64,000 nt of DNA from Sphingobacterium paludis (GTDB lineage: Bacteria; Bacteroidota; Bacteroidia; Sphingobacteriales; Sphingobacteriaceae). Below the pieces are notes generated by a model that was given only the letters and a program-made list of their open reading frames with translations, was not told the origin of the DNA and made no database searches. Every line of letters begins with the position of its first letter. Position 1 is the stretch's first letter. The position numbers and the translations under genes are program-made. Location: NCBI RefSeq assembly GCF_004364125.1, contig NZ_SNZV01000004.1, forward strand, positions 310,001-374,000, given 5' to 3'. This document shows positions 43,421 to 53,429 of the stretch, piece by piece.

Positions 43421-44566
43421 ATGGATACGAACCCACTGGATATTGCGGCTATTATTGCTAAGCAGTTTAAAATGATTCCCATTTCCGAGGAGGAGAAAGG
43501 TGTCTTGGAACGCTGGTTGGATAAAAGTGATAAAAATAAAGCCCTTTACAAGCAACTCATGCAGGAAGGAGCGAATATCAATGCGCATTGGGTGGATAAG
43601 ATTAATGAGGATGAAGCATGGAAAGCCATACAACAAAAAAGTCTTCCAAAGCAAAGTCGCTTTAGAACAGTCTTTGCAGCCGCGTCCATTGTCGTTTTGC
43701 TTTCTTTTGGAAGCTATTGGTTCCTGGCGCAGCCCCCGAAGCCGTCAGACCGACATATTGTAGAAATTGTTAATGGTCAGAATAAGCATGACGTGTTGCC
43801 CGCAAATCTCGGGGCTAGGATTATTTTAGCGAATGGCGATGAATTAAACGTGGAGGATACGTTGAACGTGGCCTCTAATCATACGTTCATGAACAAATTA
43901 AGCGCCGAACACATTGTTCCGGAGCGTAGTGCATTGGTTTATCATACCTTGGTTGTTCCTGCCGCCAATTTCTTTAAATTGACACTTCCAGATGGTTCAC
44001 AGGTGTGGGTTAATTCAAAAAGCGAACTTCGTTTTCCTACAACATTTGCCAGTTCGGAAAGGCGGGTTTATTTAGTGGGAGAAGCCTATTTTGAAGTGCG
44101 TAAAGATGCATTGAAGCCCTTTTATGTGGTAACGGAAGACGCAGAAGTAAAAGTGTTGGGCACGCATTTCAACGTCAATACAAATGGCCGATACAGCAAA
44201 ACAAGTCTGGAGGAGGGCCGAGTCGAAGTGTCGAGCAATAATAAAACAACCATGGTTTTCCCAGGACAAAGTGTGCAATGGCAGCATGACGAGCTTCGCG
44301 TACATCCGACAAACCTGCAAAAAGATCTGGCTTGGAAAAACAATGAGTTTTATTTCAAAGAGGATAACATCGTCAGCATAGCGCAGCAGCTGAAGTTGTG
44401 GTATGACATTGATGTTTCCTTTTCTAAAGATGTTTCGCTCAGCGAAACATATACCGGTGAAATCTCCAGAGACGTCCGATTGTCCGAAGTTTTAAATATG
44501 CTGGAATTTGTGAGTGATCTCGATTTTCAGCTCCACAAAAACAAGTTACTAATCACAAAAAAATAG
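43421..44566 (+). CDS. FecR-family anti-sigma/transmembrane signal relay protein
   Basis: A 381-residue inner-membrane regulator. The cytoplasmic N-terminal part (1-82) would hold the sigma factor. One membrane segment lies at about 83-103 ('TVFAAASIVVLLSFGSYWFL'). The periplasmic FecR domain follows with 'LTLPDGSQVWVNSKSELRFP', 'RRVYLVGEAYFEVRKD' and 'VLGTHFNVN', and then the C-terminal DUF4974-type secretin-like domain ('VSIAQQLKLWYDIDVSF', 'SEVLNMLEFVSDLDFQL'). It receives the signal from the STN domain of the SusC encoded next. The order sigma, anti-sigma, receptor is the standard arrangement for trans-envelope induction. Confidence 0.95.
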   Translation: MDTNPLDIAAIIAKQFKMIPISEEEKGVLERWLDKSDKNKALYKQLMQEGANINAHWVDKINEDEAWKAIQQKSLPKQSRFRTVFAAASIVVLLSFGSYWFLAQPPKPSDRHIVEIVNGQNKHDVLPANLGARIILANGDELNVEDTLNVASNHTFMNKLSAEHIVPERSALVYHTLVVPAANFFKLTLPDGSQVWVNSKSELRFPTTFASSERRVYLVGEAYFEVRKDALKPFYVVTEDAEVKVLGTHFNVNTNGRYSKTSLEEGRVEVSSNNKTTMVFPGQSVQWQHDELRVHPTNLQKDLAWKNNEFYFKEDNIVSIAQQLKLWYDIDVSFSKDVSLSETYTGEISRDVRLSEVLNMLEFVSDLDFQLHKNKLLITKK

Positions 44567-44687
44567 GATATGACGTAAACAGTACCAAACCATCAAAAAA
44601 AAACAGAGGTGTTGCAGCACCCCTGTGAATCACCAAGTTAAATTAAAGAATACTAACCCTTAACTATTAACTCAATTACTCAAATGT

Positions 44688-47600
44688 ATGAATAACTTCT
44701 CATTTGACAAAAGGTGCGCGAAAGCTCATAAGCCGCCTTTCGTCTTAATTTACCGGATTATGAAAATTACAATATGCTTATTGTTGGTTTTTATGACGTG
44801 TGCCTATGCGGACGGTAATGCGCAAAAGGTATCACTGTCTCTAAAAAATGCCCGTCTAGATGAAGTTTTTACCCAAATCTCCAGACAGACCAATTACAAA
44901 TTTTTGTATAGCGATGATGTTATCAAACAGGCATCGCGTGTAAATGTCAATGTGCGACAAGCCAATCTAGCTGATGTATTAAAGACAGTTCTGCCAGAAA
45001 GTAACTTTTCTTTTCGGATTATTTCCGAAACGATTTCAGTCGTTTATAAAGGTGAAGGAACTGCGCCATTACCTGTGTTGGAATCACTGCAAGACCGGAT
45101 TTCAGGAACCGTTAAAAGTTCAGACGGTGCGCCATTGGTAGGCGCCTCCATTATGGTCAAAGGAAGTTCGGTTGGTGCAACCACTGGTCCTAACGGAGAA
45201 TTTTCTATCACTGCATCTAAAGATGCAGTATTAGTAGTGCGCTACGTAGGTTATCAACAGAAGGAAATTTCAGTAAACAATCGGACGACTATCGCAATCA
45301 CTCTTGATTCGGATGAGCGTACGTTGGAAGCTGTCGATATTGTGGCGACTGGTTATCAAAATCTGGACAGGAAATTATTCACAGGTGCGACGACTCGTGT
45401 CAGCGCTAAAGATGCCGAACGTAGTGGTGTTCCGGATATTTCGCGGATGTTAGAAGGACAAGCCGCCGGTGTATCAGTACAAAACGTTTCCGGTACATTT
45501 GGTGCGGCACCAAAGATACGTGTTCGCGGTGCTACATCGCTTTCCGGAGATAATAAGCCATTGTGGGTAGTTGATGGCATCATTCTGGAAGATGTAGTTA
45601 ACGTTTCCAATGAGGCACTTTCTACAGGAGATGCCAATACCCTGATCGGATCATCTGTAGCGGGATTGAACCCCGACGATATTGAGTCATTCACTATTTT
45701 GAAGGATGCGGCCGCAACAGCAATGTATGGCGCGAGAGCTATGAACGGTGTTATTGTTGTTAACACAAAGAAAGGTCGAAATACAGAAGGAAAGCCTGTC
45801 GTAAACTACACGGGGAATTTCACTACCTATCTCAAACCAAATTATAATCAGTTTGATATTATGAATTCTGCGGAGCAGATGTCAGTGATGTTAGAGCTCG
45901 AAAATAAGGGCTACTTCAACCATAGTGTCGTTTCTCGGTCTCCTAACGGTGGTATCTTCTACAAAATGTATAACCAAATGTACGACTATGATGAAGCGAC
46001 GGACACTTATGCGTTAAATAATACGCGAGAAGCACGGTTAAACTTTTTAACACGTTACGCTAAATCCAATACGGACTGGTTTGATGTATTATTTAAAAAC
46101 TCGCTGCTCCAAGAGCATTCGATTAATGTGAGCAGTGGAACCGCAAGAAATCAAACTTATTTTTCTTCCAGTTTTATGAATGATAACGGTCAAACGATTG
46201 CGGATAAAGTCCGACGGTATACGGCGAATTTTCGTAACAACTTTAAATTGAATGATAAGTTCAGTGCCGAGGTACTTGTGAACGGGTCAATCCGTGATCA
46301 ACGTACTCCTGGAGCCCTTAATCGCGCTTCTGACCCTGTATATGGACGATACTCCCGCGAATTTGATATAAACCCATATTCCTACGCATTGAATACGAGC
46401 AGACTTATCACGCCGTATGATGAAAATGGTGATCGGGAATATTTTACGAGAAATTTCGCGCCATTTAACATTCTAAACGAACTGGATAATAATTACTTAA
46501 GGTTGCAGATGTTAGATCTTAAAGTTCAAGGGGGTATACGGTATAAAGTTTTACCGCAATTAACCTATTCTGTAGATGGCGCCTATCGATACGCTACTAC
46601 GGAAAGACAACACTATATTCGCGAAGGTTCCAATATGGCCGAAGCCTTTAGAGCTGCTGGAGATGCTACAATAATAAATGGAAACGAATATTTATACAAG
46701 GATCCAGACAACCCCAATGCGGAGCCTGTTGTTATCTTGCCGGAGGGTGGTTTTTACAATACCAATTTGAACAGTATCAAAAATTATTACTTCCGTCATA
46801 ACCTTGAGTATGATGAAACATTTGCCGAAAATCACCGTTTAAATGTGTTTGGATCGATGGAAGTCCGTTACACAGATAGACAATTTTCCGATTACGAAGG
46901 AATTTCCTATCAGTATGAAAATGGAGGCTTAGTCAACCCCAACTACCGCTTTTTCAAGAAAATGACTGAGGGAGCAGATCCCTACTTTGGAATGGGCTAT
47001 TCCTATGACAGGTTCGTGGCAACGATGGCGCGCGCAGCATATGCATTTAAGGAAAAATATAGTGTAAACGGAACAGTCCGTTGGGATGGCTCTAACCTAA
47101 TGGGTAAATCAAAAGTGGCGCGCTGGTTACCTACTTGGAATTTATCTGGTAAATGGAATATAGATCAAGAGGAGTTCTTTAATAGCGACAATAGCATTTT
47201 GACGGCCGCCAGTATTCGTGGTACATACGGCTTAGTGGCAAGTCTGGGCAATGCGAATAATTCTGCTGCGGTATTTTACAACCAAATAACCTACCGTCCG
47301 TATGAAGACGAGAAAGAAACAGCCATACGTCTTTCGAGTTTGGAAAACTCCGAATTGACTTGGGAGAAACTGTATGAATTAAACATAGGCACAGACCTTC
47401 AATTGTTTAACAAGGTTGACCTGACGGTGGATTGGTATAAGCGTGATATTTTTGATCTAATTGGATCGATCCGTACATCCGGCATTGGAGGGCAATTTAT
47501 AAAAACTGCAAATTACGGAAAAATGAAAGCCCATGGTCTTGAGTTTACCGTTGCCGGAACACCAATCAGCTCAAGCGCTGGATTCAGGTGGCGTACACAG

Positions 47601-48389
47601 TTTAACTTCGGCTATAATAAAAATGAAGTGACTGAGTTGGAAGTAAATTCCAATATCTGGACCATGGTACGGGCAGAGGGCGCAGCACGAGAAGGATATT
47701 CACAACGTGGCTTGTTCTCTGTCAAATTTGATGGATTAGATCCGAACTATGGTTACCCTACATATGTGGGAACTGCAGGAGTGAAGGATACATACATCTA
47801 TTTGCAAAGTGACGATGTGGACTACCTCACCTATCATGGACCAGTTGACCCGACTTTTACAGGTGGTTTTTACAATAACTTTTCATATAAGAACTTCACA
47901 TTATCTACATTATTCACCTTTGCGGCAGGTAACTACGTGCGATTGCAACCGACTTACGCAGCATCCTATAATGACCAGATAGCGCTCTCTAAAGACATGG
48001 TAAATCGCTGGTTAATTCCAGGCGACGAAAATTACACGACAATTCCGGCATTACTTGATGCTTTCACTATTGATAACAGAGTTTATCAGGCTAATGGGTC
48101 GACTGTTTCAGCAGTATATCCTTATAACGCCTACAACTATTCGGATCAACGCGTGGCAAAAGGTGATTTTATCCGTCTGAAAAATGTTTCCTTAGCCTAC
48201 CAACTACCAAAAAAGGTGACGGATAGACTTCAACTATCATCCGCCCAGATTTCTGTTGTAGGGAATAATATTGCCCTGCTTTACTCAGATAAAAAGTTAA
48301 ACGGGGCAGACCCAGAGTTCTTTAACAATGGCGGGGTAGCTATGCCAATACCAAGACAATACACTTTATCATTAAAAGTTGGATTTTAA
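44688..48389 (+). CDS. SusC-family receptor with N-terminal STN signalling domain (susC6)
   Basis: A 1233-residue outer-membrane importer and signal transducer. A long N-terminus precedes a signal peptide core 'ITICLLLVFMTCAYA' (about 27-41). An STN domain at about 50-118 ('LDEVFTQISRQTNYKFLYS', 'NVNVRQANLADVLKTVL') would contact FecR. Next come a regulatory-like beta-sandwich at 134-215, TonB box 'EAVDIVATGYQ' at about 222-232, a plug with 'RGATSLSGDNKPLWVVDG' and 'MYGARAMNGVIVVNTKKG', and a barrel ending 'YTLSLKVGF'. It differs from the five other SusC proteins in both start and domain order. The ATG at 44688 is used. A later Met at residue 25 is an alternative that keeps the signal peptide. 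Confidence 0.95.
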   Translation: MNNFSFDKRCAKAHKPPFVLIYRIMKITICLLLVFMTCAYADGNAQKVSLSLKNARLDEVFTQISRQTNYKFLYSDDVIKQASRVNVNVRQANLADVLKTVLPESNFSFRIISETISVVYKGEGTAPLPVLESLQDRISGTVKSSDGAPLVGASIMVKGSSVGATTGPNGEFSITASKDAVLVVRYVGYQQKEISVNNRTTIAITLDSDERTLEAVDIVATGYQNLDRKLFTGATTRVSAKDAERSGVPDISRMLEGQAAGVSVQNVSGTFGAAPKIRVRGATSLSGDNKPLWVVDGIILEDVVNVSNEALSTGDANTLIGSSVAGLNPDDIESFTILKDAAATAMYGARAMNGVIVVNTKKGRNTEGKPVVNYTGNFTTYLKPNYNQFDIMNSAEQMSVMLELENKGYFNHSVVSRSPNGGIFYKMYNQMYDYDEATDTYALNNTREARLNFLTRYAKSNTDWFDVLFKNSLLQEHSINVSSGTARNQTYFSSSFMNDNGQTIADKVRRYTANFRNNFKLNDKFSAEVLVNGSIRDQRTPGALNRASDPVYGRYSREFDINPYSYALNTSRLITPYDENGDREYFTRNFAPFNILNELDNNYLRLQMLDLKVQGGIRYKVLPQLTYSVDGAYRYATTERQHYIREGSNMAEAFRAAGDATIINGNEYLYKDPDNPNAEPVVILPEGGFYNTNLNSIKNYYFRHNLEYDETFAENHRLNVFGSMEVRYTDRQFSDYEGISYQYENGGLVNPNYRFFKKMTEGADPYFGMGYSYDRFVATMARAAYAFKEKYSVNGTVRWDGSNLMGKSKVARWLPTWNLSGKWNIDQEEFFNSDNSILTAASIRGTYGLVASLGNANNSAAVFYNQITYRPYEDEKETAIRLSSLENSELTWEKLYELNIGTDLQLFNKVDLTVDWYKRDIFDLIGSIRTSGIGGQFIKTANYGKMKAHGLEFTVAGTPISSSAGFRWRTQFNFGYNKNEVTELEVNSNIWTMVRAEGAAREGYSQRGLFSVKFDGLDPNYGYPTYVGTAGVKDTYIYLQSDDVDYLTYHGPVDPTFTGGFYNNFSYKNFTLSTLFTFAAGNYVRLQPTYAASYNDQIALSKDMVNRWLIPGDENYTTIPALLDAFTIDNRVYQANGSTVSAVYPYNAYNYSDQRVAKGDFIRLKNVSLAYQLPKKVTDRLQLSSAQISVVGNNIALLYSDKKLNGADPEFFNNGGVAMPIPRQYTLSLKVGF

Positions 48390-48401
48390 AGAATTATAGC
48401 A

Positions 48402-49883
48402 ATGAAATTAAATAAGATAATATACTTTTTTAGCGCAATAGTAACACTTGGTACGCTTAATTCTTGCGAGAAATATCTGGATCAAAATCCGGATATGCGG
48501 ACGGAGATTAACAGCGTAGACAAAGTTGCTCAATTAGTGACCTCTGCGTATCCCAGATACAACTACTTGGCAATGGCAGAAACCTATTCGGATAATGTCA
48601 ACGATAAGGGTCCTACTGTTGGACACAATAACGACCCGTTTGTTAGCCTTTATTTTTGGGATGATCTGGAAGATGACGGCAACAACACCCCCACGCAATA
48701 TTGGAACGGTGTGTATGAGGGTATCGCCGCAGCAAACCAGGCATTAGAGGCCATTGAAACAGGGGATTTTGGTTCGGATGTATTGCCCTATAAAGGTGAG
48801 GCACTTGTAGCAAGAGCATACGGACATTTTATGTTGGTTACCTTTTTTGCAAAAGCTTATGTGCCCGGAGCGGCGAATGATTCCCCAGGAATACCCTATG
48901 TAAAGATGCCTGAAAAAGTAGCGTTAGCGCAATATGAAAGAGGAACGGTTGCGTCTGTTTATGCACAAATTGAGAAAGATCTAGAAGAGGGGCTGGCTTT
49001 GCTTCGTGGTGGTGAGTGGAAAGTACCTAAGTATCATTTTACACATAGTGCCGCCAGCGCCTTCGCTTCCCGTTTTTACCTTTTTAAAGGCGAATTCGAT
49101 AAAGTGATCCAGCACACAAATGCCATATTTCAAGGCGGAGATTTCAATGGCAATCTCCGACCGGCTAATACCACTTTCCGGACGTATACACTCGCTGAAT
49201 TTAACCAAGAGCTGACCATGGCAAACAAAAACTACAATCTGTTGCTTTGTGAGACGTATTCGGTTTATCAACGGAGTAATTCTTCAGGGACCGCTCGCTA
49301 TGGTTTTGGTACTGATAAGTACTCAGGTGTATATAACGCCACAACAGTGGCAGGAGCTCCTTTTTACAATAAAGGCGTGCGCTGGTCTGACAATAACTAC
49401 ACGGTGTACATCTTCAAGGAGTATTTTCATTATACAAATGTTCAAGCGCAGATTGGTTTTCCCTATATCATGCAGCCGCTATTTATCGCTGATGAAGCCT
49501 TGATGAATAGAGCAGAAGCCGCCATAGAGATTGGAGACTACGCTGCCGCCATCCGTGACCTTAATCTATTTGCTAGTGTGCGTATCACCAATTACAATCC
49601 CCAGACACATGCTGTTACGCTAGAGAAAGCTCGTACTTTTTTTAATGAAGCAAATGATAAGGAGGCTTTAATCAAAACCGTACTGCAATTTAAGCAAATT
49701 GGATTTATGGGCGAAGGGTTGCGGTGGTTTGATATATTACGTAAGCGCATCCCCGTCATCCACAACCACATCGATGCCGCGGGAGTAGAAACCTTCCAAA
49801 CGTTAAGCGCAGAGGATAATAGAAGGATGTTTCAGATTCCTCAAGAAGCGACAATTGCAGGTATTGAATTAAATCCAAGATAA
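48402..49883 (+). CDS. SusD/RagB-family lipoprotein (susD6)
   Basis: Partner of the STN-type SusC: 493 residues, lipobox 'LNSC' (Cys22), then 'EKYLDQNPDMRTE', the most typical SusD opening in the window. Other blocks are 'GEALVARAYGHFMLVTFFAKAY', split here as GEALVARAYGHF and MLVTFFAKAY, 'LMNRAEAAIEIGDYAAAIRD' and 'FKQIGFMGEGLRWFDILRKR'. It starts 12 bases after susC6 and is followed within 4 bases by the metallohydrolase gene, so the cluster is tightly packed. Confidence 0.95.
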   Translation: MKLNKIIYFFSAIVTLGTLNSCEKYLDQNPDMRTEINSVDKVAQLVTSAYPRYNYLAMAETYSDNVNDKGPTVGHNNDPFVSLYFWDDLEDDGNNTPTQYWNGVYEGIAAANQALEAIETGDFGSDVLPYKGEALVARAYGHFMLVTFFAKAYVPGAANDSPGIPYVKMPEKVALAQYERGTVASVYAQIEKDLEEGLALLRGGEWKVPKYHFTHSAASAFASRFYLFKGEFDKVIQHTNAIFQGGDFNGNLRPANTTFRTYTLAEFNQELTMANKNYNLLLCETYSVYQRSNSSGTARYGFGTDKYSGVYNATTVAGAPFYNKGVRWSDNNYTVYIFKEYFHYTNVQAQIGFPYIMQPLFIADEALMNRAEAAIEIGDYAAAIRDLNLFASVRITNYNPQTHAVTLEKARTFFNEANDKEALIKTVLQFKQIGFMGEGLRWFDILRKRIPVIHNHIDAAGVETFQTLSAEDNRRMFQIPQEATIAGIELNPR

Positions 49884-49887
49884 AAAC

Positions 49888-51309
49888 ATGGTTATGAAAA
49901 CAATAAACATAATTCGATATATAGGCTTATTTACGGCGCTATCACTATTAGCATGTTCCAAATCTGATGAAAATCTAGATGTGGACTTAAGTAAATACAA
50001 TAGTGATACCTACGTAAAAACGGCAGTGGACGACTGGATAACTGCCAATTTAACCACGCCTTTTAACATTCAGGTAGTATACCGTTTTGAGCGAAACTTG
50101 ACTGACGTATCGCGTGATATATCACCGTCAAAATTGGAGACTGTGCAACCGACGATGGAACTAGTACTTAACGGATTTATCAACGTATATAAAGACGTTG
50201 CAGGAAGCGCATTTATTAAGACGTATACGCCAAAACAGTTTGTGCTTTACGGGTCTGGCTCGTATAATTCCAACAATTCCTATAATTTGGGAACCGCTGA
50301 TGGCGGGCGTCGGGTGGTGCTATATGACACCAATGGCATTGATCTAACGAATCCGGAGAATGCCAGACGTAGACTCCGCACAATACATCACGAGTTTACC
50401 CATATTGTTAATCAAATAATTAATATTCCCACGACATTTGAGCCTATTACAGCTGCAGATTATTTCGCAGACTGGACGAACGCCTCCAATACGGCTGCCG
50501 TCGCAAAAGGACTTGGATTTATTTCTCCGTATGCGCGAAGCGCTCCAGGCGAAGATTTCGCGGAAATGACATCGCACTTGTTGGTCGAGGGGCAGGTTTG
50601 GTTCAACAATTACGTCGCCACGGCATCGCCAAGTGCCCAGCCTAAGCTTTTGGCCAAAGAAAGAATCGTAAGGGACTACTTCAAAACGTTTTTTGATATT
50701 GATTTTAATGAGTTACAAGGAGCGGTGCAACGGGTGCTTAAAGAAAATTACAATGCCAAAGATCCTACGGATATCACACGGACGCTTCCGATTTGGTTAA
50801 ATAGGAATCTGGTTAGTACGATTCGCTACCAACCTAGTGCAGCACATTATGCTACCTATGGAAACCCTGGAGCAATCAGAACGATTTTCAATAATATGCA
50901 AATTGCGCTTAGGGAACAAAATTCAACATGGACAACAGGCACAATAGAATACTTTGAATTCCGATTCACGGATGCACAGAATATGGTATTTAGTGTGGCT
51001 TTTAAAACAGCTTCCAATAGTGTCGTGTATTTGGCAGATTACTATTTTGGTATGCAAGTATCTAATGTTACCGGAGAGGTCCAATTTACCAAGAGTACAT
51101 CTGGCGGTCTCCATTACAACGGAAATGCCGCATTTTTGTTGAATGGTTTTGAAAGGCATCTACTGCCCTATCTAACGAACAGGGTGTTTATCGCAGATTG
51201 GCTGCCTAGCACCATTGGATCGACCTCTAATTTGTACAGGACATTTGGCGGATTTTACGTCAAAGATACACCATCGAATTATATCTACGGACCAATAGTT
51301 TTAAAATAG
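49888..51309 (+). CDS. Substrate import-associated zinc metallohydrolase lipoprotein
   Basis: 473 residues with lipobox 'LLAC' (Cys23). A gluzincin-like site is visible as HEFTH at 168-172 within 'LRTIHHEFTHIVNQ', with a candidate third ligand Glu in 'GEDFAE' (222-226). This is the known family of HExxH lipoproteins encoded next to SusC/SusD (TIGR04549 type as I recall). Members are thought to process an imported peptide or protein-like substrate at the surface. Two Met codons (49888 and 49894) are both possible starts. Together with the STN receptor it suggests that the locus handles a proteinaceous or peptide-linked ligand rather than a plain glycan. That is inference. Confidence 0.85.
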   Translation: MVMKTINIIRYIGLFTALSLLACSKSDENLDVDLSKYNSDTYVKTAVDDWITANLTTPFNIQVVYRFERNLTDVSRDISPSKLETVQPTMELVLNGFINVYKDVAGSAFIKTYTPKQFVLYGSGSYNSNNSYNLGTADGGRRVVLYDTNGIDLTNPENARRRLRTIHHEFTHIVNQIINIPTTFEPITAADYFADWTNASNTAAVAKGLGFISPYARSAPGEDFAEMTSHLLVEGQVWFNNYVATASPSAQPKLLAKERIVRDYFKTFFDIDFNELQGAVQRVLKENYNAKDPTDITRTLPIWLNRNLVSTIRYQPSAAHYATYGNPGAIRTIFNNMQIALREQNSTWTTGTIEYFEFRFTDAQNMVFSVAFKTASNSVVYLADYYFGMQVSNVTGEVQFTKSTSGGLHYNGNAAFLLNGFERHLLPYLTNRVFIADWLPSTIGSTSNLYRTFGGFYVKDTPSNYIYGPIVLK

Positions 51310-51315
51310 CACATT

Positions 51316-52662
51316 ATGAAAAGAATATATATATTGCTTATTGCAGCCGCTTCCTTTTTTGGATGTACCAAAAGCGATGTGGATCTTATATTTGATAGCC
51401 TGCCGGAAGAACGCATTAACGTCAGGCTAACGGAGCTACAGAATAAGCTTTTAGAATCGCCTTCTGGATGGAAAGCTTCGTTGACAACCAATGCAAGTGG
51501 TGGTTACGGTTTTTACTTTAATTTTAAAGAAGACCAAACGGTGGCCATGGTATCTGATATTAATGCGACTACCGCTCGAGTTATCTCAAACTCTACTTAC
51601 CGTGTTAAGTGGGTAATGAATGCTTCCCTGATCTTCGATACGTATAATTATATCTCTTTATTACAGGATCCTACCGCCGGCACAGTGCCCGGCGGCGCCC
51701 AGGGTTCAGGCGTAAGAAGTGACATCGAGTTCGAATATCTGCGTGCCACGGCAGACAGTATTATCTTGCGAGGTAAGAAGTACCAAAATGAATTGGTGTT
51801 GGTAAAAGCTTCCGTTGATGAATCTGATAAATATAATAACGGAGAATATCAAACCAGTATTAATAAGATCAACAACTTTTTTACAGTGAATGCCAACCCT
51901 TACATTGAGGTGGCAGGTGTGCGAACGTCTGTAGAAATTAACAGAACAGCTAAAACAGCCAGTCTAACAGGTATTGTTGACGGAGCTGCAAAATCAGCTA
52001 GTAGCAAATTCTACTACACACTAAGCGGTATAAATTTTCGTGAGGGCATAAGTTTTAGCGGGGTGGATATTAAGTCGCTAACCTTCAAAGGAGACATGCT
52101 CCATGCCGTGGATAAGGAGGGTAAAGAGTACGAGGTTAAAAACTCTGTGTCGCCGATATTGCCCCTACATATGTTGATGGGTGTGAAATATGCCGGCCTA
52201 AGAAGCCCTACGCTTACGAATACGAGTTCATCAGTAACTTATTTTCCTGGAACAGCCGGAACTGGGCTAACCATTCTGCGAAGATATTTTGATGGTCTTC
52301 CAAATCGTAATGCAAACGGCGTAGCGGTATTCGGATACGGCTATATGGACCTAGCTTGGAACACCGCTAATAAACGTGTAACATTGATCGGCGTGGCCGG
52401 ACAGTACCAAACATCAGGCTTAGCTACATGGACGACTACAATTGTATACGATTATACAGTGGATGAAAGCACAGGGGAATATAAGTTTACGCTACGAACA
52501 GCGGCATCTGGAGGCTATTCGGCTGCAATTATGGATCAGCTCAATACTTTCCTAACCACAAGTAGGTTTAAATTAGATTACCATGTTGAAGGTGCTAACC
52601 TGTATGGTAAAATAATTGGAATAGATTCACCTAACGTTCAGATGTCTTTTCAATTGCGATAA
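51316..52662 (+). CDS. DUF4302-family lipoprotein
   Basis: 448 residues, lipobox 'FFGC' (Cys17), then 'TKSDVDLIFDSLPEERINVR'. The N-terminal pattern 'LTELQNKLLESPSGWKASL' followed by 'GGYGFYFNFKEDQTVAMVSD' is that of DUF4302 proteins, which accompany SusC/SusD and HExxH lipoproteins. No catalytic residues are evident, so a surface-exposed binding or scaffold role is likely. It starts 6 bases after the metallohydrolase gene and is the last gene before the terminator, which fixes the end of this operon. Confidence 0.82.
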   Translation: MKRIYILLIAAASFFGCTKSDVDLIFDSLPEERINVRLTELQNKLLESPSGWKASLTTNASGGYGFYFNFKEDQTVAMVSDINATTARVISNSTYRVKWVMNASLIFDTYNYISLLQDPTAGTVPGGAQGSGVRSDIEFEYLRATADSIILRGKKYQNELVLVKASVDESDKYNNGEYQTSINKINNFFTVNANPYIEVAGVRTSVEINRTAKTASLTGIVDGAAKSASSKFYYTLSGINFREGISFSGVDIKSLTFKGDMLHAVDKEGKEYEVKNSVSPILPLHMLMGVKYAGLRSPTLTNTSSSVTYFPGTAGTGLTILRRYFDGLPNRNANGVAVFGYGYMDLAWNTANKRVTLIGVAGQYQTSGLATWTTTIVYDYTVDESTGEYKFTLRTAASGGYSAAIMDQLNTFLTTSRFKLDYHVEGANLYGKIIGIDSPNVQMSFQLR

Positions 52663-52681
52663 ATAGGTCAATAAAAAGATG

Positions 52682-52714
52682 GAAAGGGATGCCAATACGG
52701 CGTCCCTTTCTTTT
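52682..52714 (+). terminator. Terminator after the sigma/FecR/SusC6 locus
   Basis: A 12-bp stem GAAAGGGATGCC/GGCGTCCCTTTC with an AATAC loop and a TTTT tail. Confidence 0.9.
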
Positions 52715-52764
52715 GTGTTGCAATATTCTTTTATTATATTAGGTTGTAAATCAAGATGGTAATC

Positions 52765-52795
52765 TTGTTTCTTTTCGGCTTTATTTGTATATTTA
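52765..52795 (+). promoter_or_regulatory. Promoter of the small PLDc_N-like gene
   Basis: TTG at 52765-52767, a 20-base spacer and TATATTTA at 52788-52795, ending 17 bases before the ATG. A small inverted repeat CAAGAT-GGTA-ATCTTG overlaps its upstream edge. Confidence 0.6.
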
Positions 52796-52812
52796 AATAG
52801 ATTTAGAAAAAT

Positions 52813-53037
52813 ATGATGACATCCTTATTTGTGAACATCGGTAGGCAAGAAATTTTTATACTTGTTTTTTTTGTGCCGGTAATATTAGCCTACCTGTATT
52901 GCATTTTTCATGCATTGACCAACAAGAAATTGGAACTGCCCTATCGTTTGGCATGGGCTGCTGCGATGTTCGGATTACCTTTTATAGGTTGCGCGCTCTA
53001 CTGGACCGTTGCCAATAATGCAACCGAGAATAAATAA
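52813..53037 (+). CDS. Small membrane protein, PLDc_N (cardiolipin-synthase N-terminal)-like
   Basis: 74 residues with two membrane helices ('FILVFFVPVILAYLYCIF' and 'WAAAMFGLPFIGCALYWTV'). The pattern of a helix, a short basic turn and 'GLPFIGCALYW' is that of the phospholipase-D nuclease N-terminal family, which also occurs as free-standing small proteins. No catalytic domain follows. It is probably an inner-membrane accessory protein whose role is not known. Confidence 0.72.
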   Translation: MMTSLFVNIGRQEIFILVFFVPVILAYLYCIFHALTNKKLELPYRLAWAAAMFGLPFIGCALYWTVANNATENK

Positions 53038-53186
53038 GATTAGGTTTTCTACTTCTGATCGTCGACTAATTCATCGCAGAAAACATATCTTGTGAAAAAA
53101 GAAGATGAAAAAATAATTGATTCTATTCGGAACCATTCTCTCCAGCAACCATGTCTTCCTGCTGATGCAAATTTTACGCATATTGG

Positions 53187-53384
53187 ATGGAACGTCCTCA
53201 CCTCTTAGAAGTGATCGGTAGTACGATTACACAAATGTTGACCTATCCAGGGATCACTTTTATAATTGCTGCACTTCTTTTTGGTTTCTTCAAACTAATC
53301 AGGAGGCGATTTACTCTTCCGGTTTTTGCAATCACGGCGATTTCATTTGTCTCCGCATTGCTGAATATTCTAACTTGGCAGTAG
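53187..53384 (+). CDS. Small predicted membrane protein
   Basis: 65 residues with two hydrophobic stretches ('YPGITFIIAALLFGFFKLI' and 'LPVFAITAISFVSALLNILT') separated by an Arg-rich turn. I recognise no family. There is no clear promoter or ribosome site, so this is a tentative gene. The 150 bases before it hold nothing else that I can identify. Confidence 0.4.
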   Translation: MERPHLLEVIGSTITQMLTYPGITFIIAALLFGFFKLIRRRFTLPVFAITAISFVSALLNILTWQ

Positions 53385-53429
53385 AAAAAAGGTGTATAAA
53401 GCTTATCTGGTTTATGATAATCCTATTTA

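Noticed and set aside
44604..44627. Hairpin between the FecR and susC6 genes
   Set aside because: Stem ACAG-GGTG/CACC-CTGT has a mismatch and no U-run after it, so it is not called a terminator. It may be a leader structure, but nothing more supports that.
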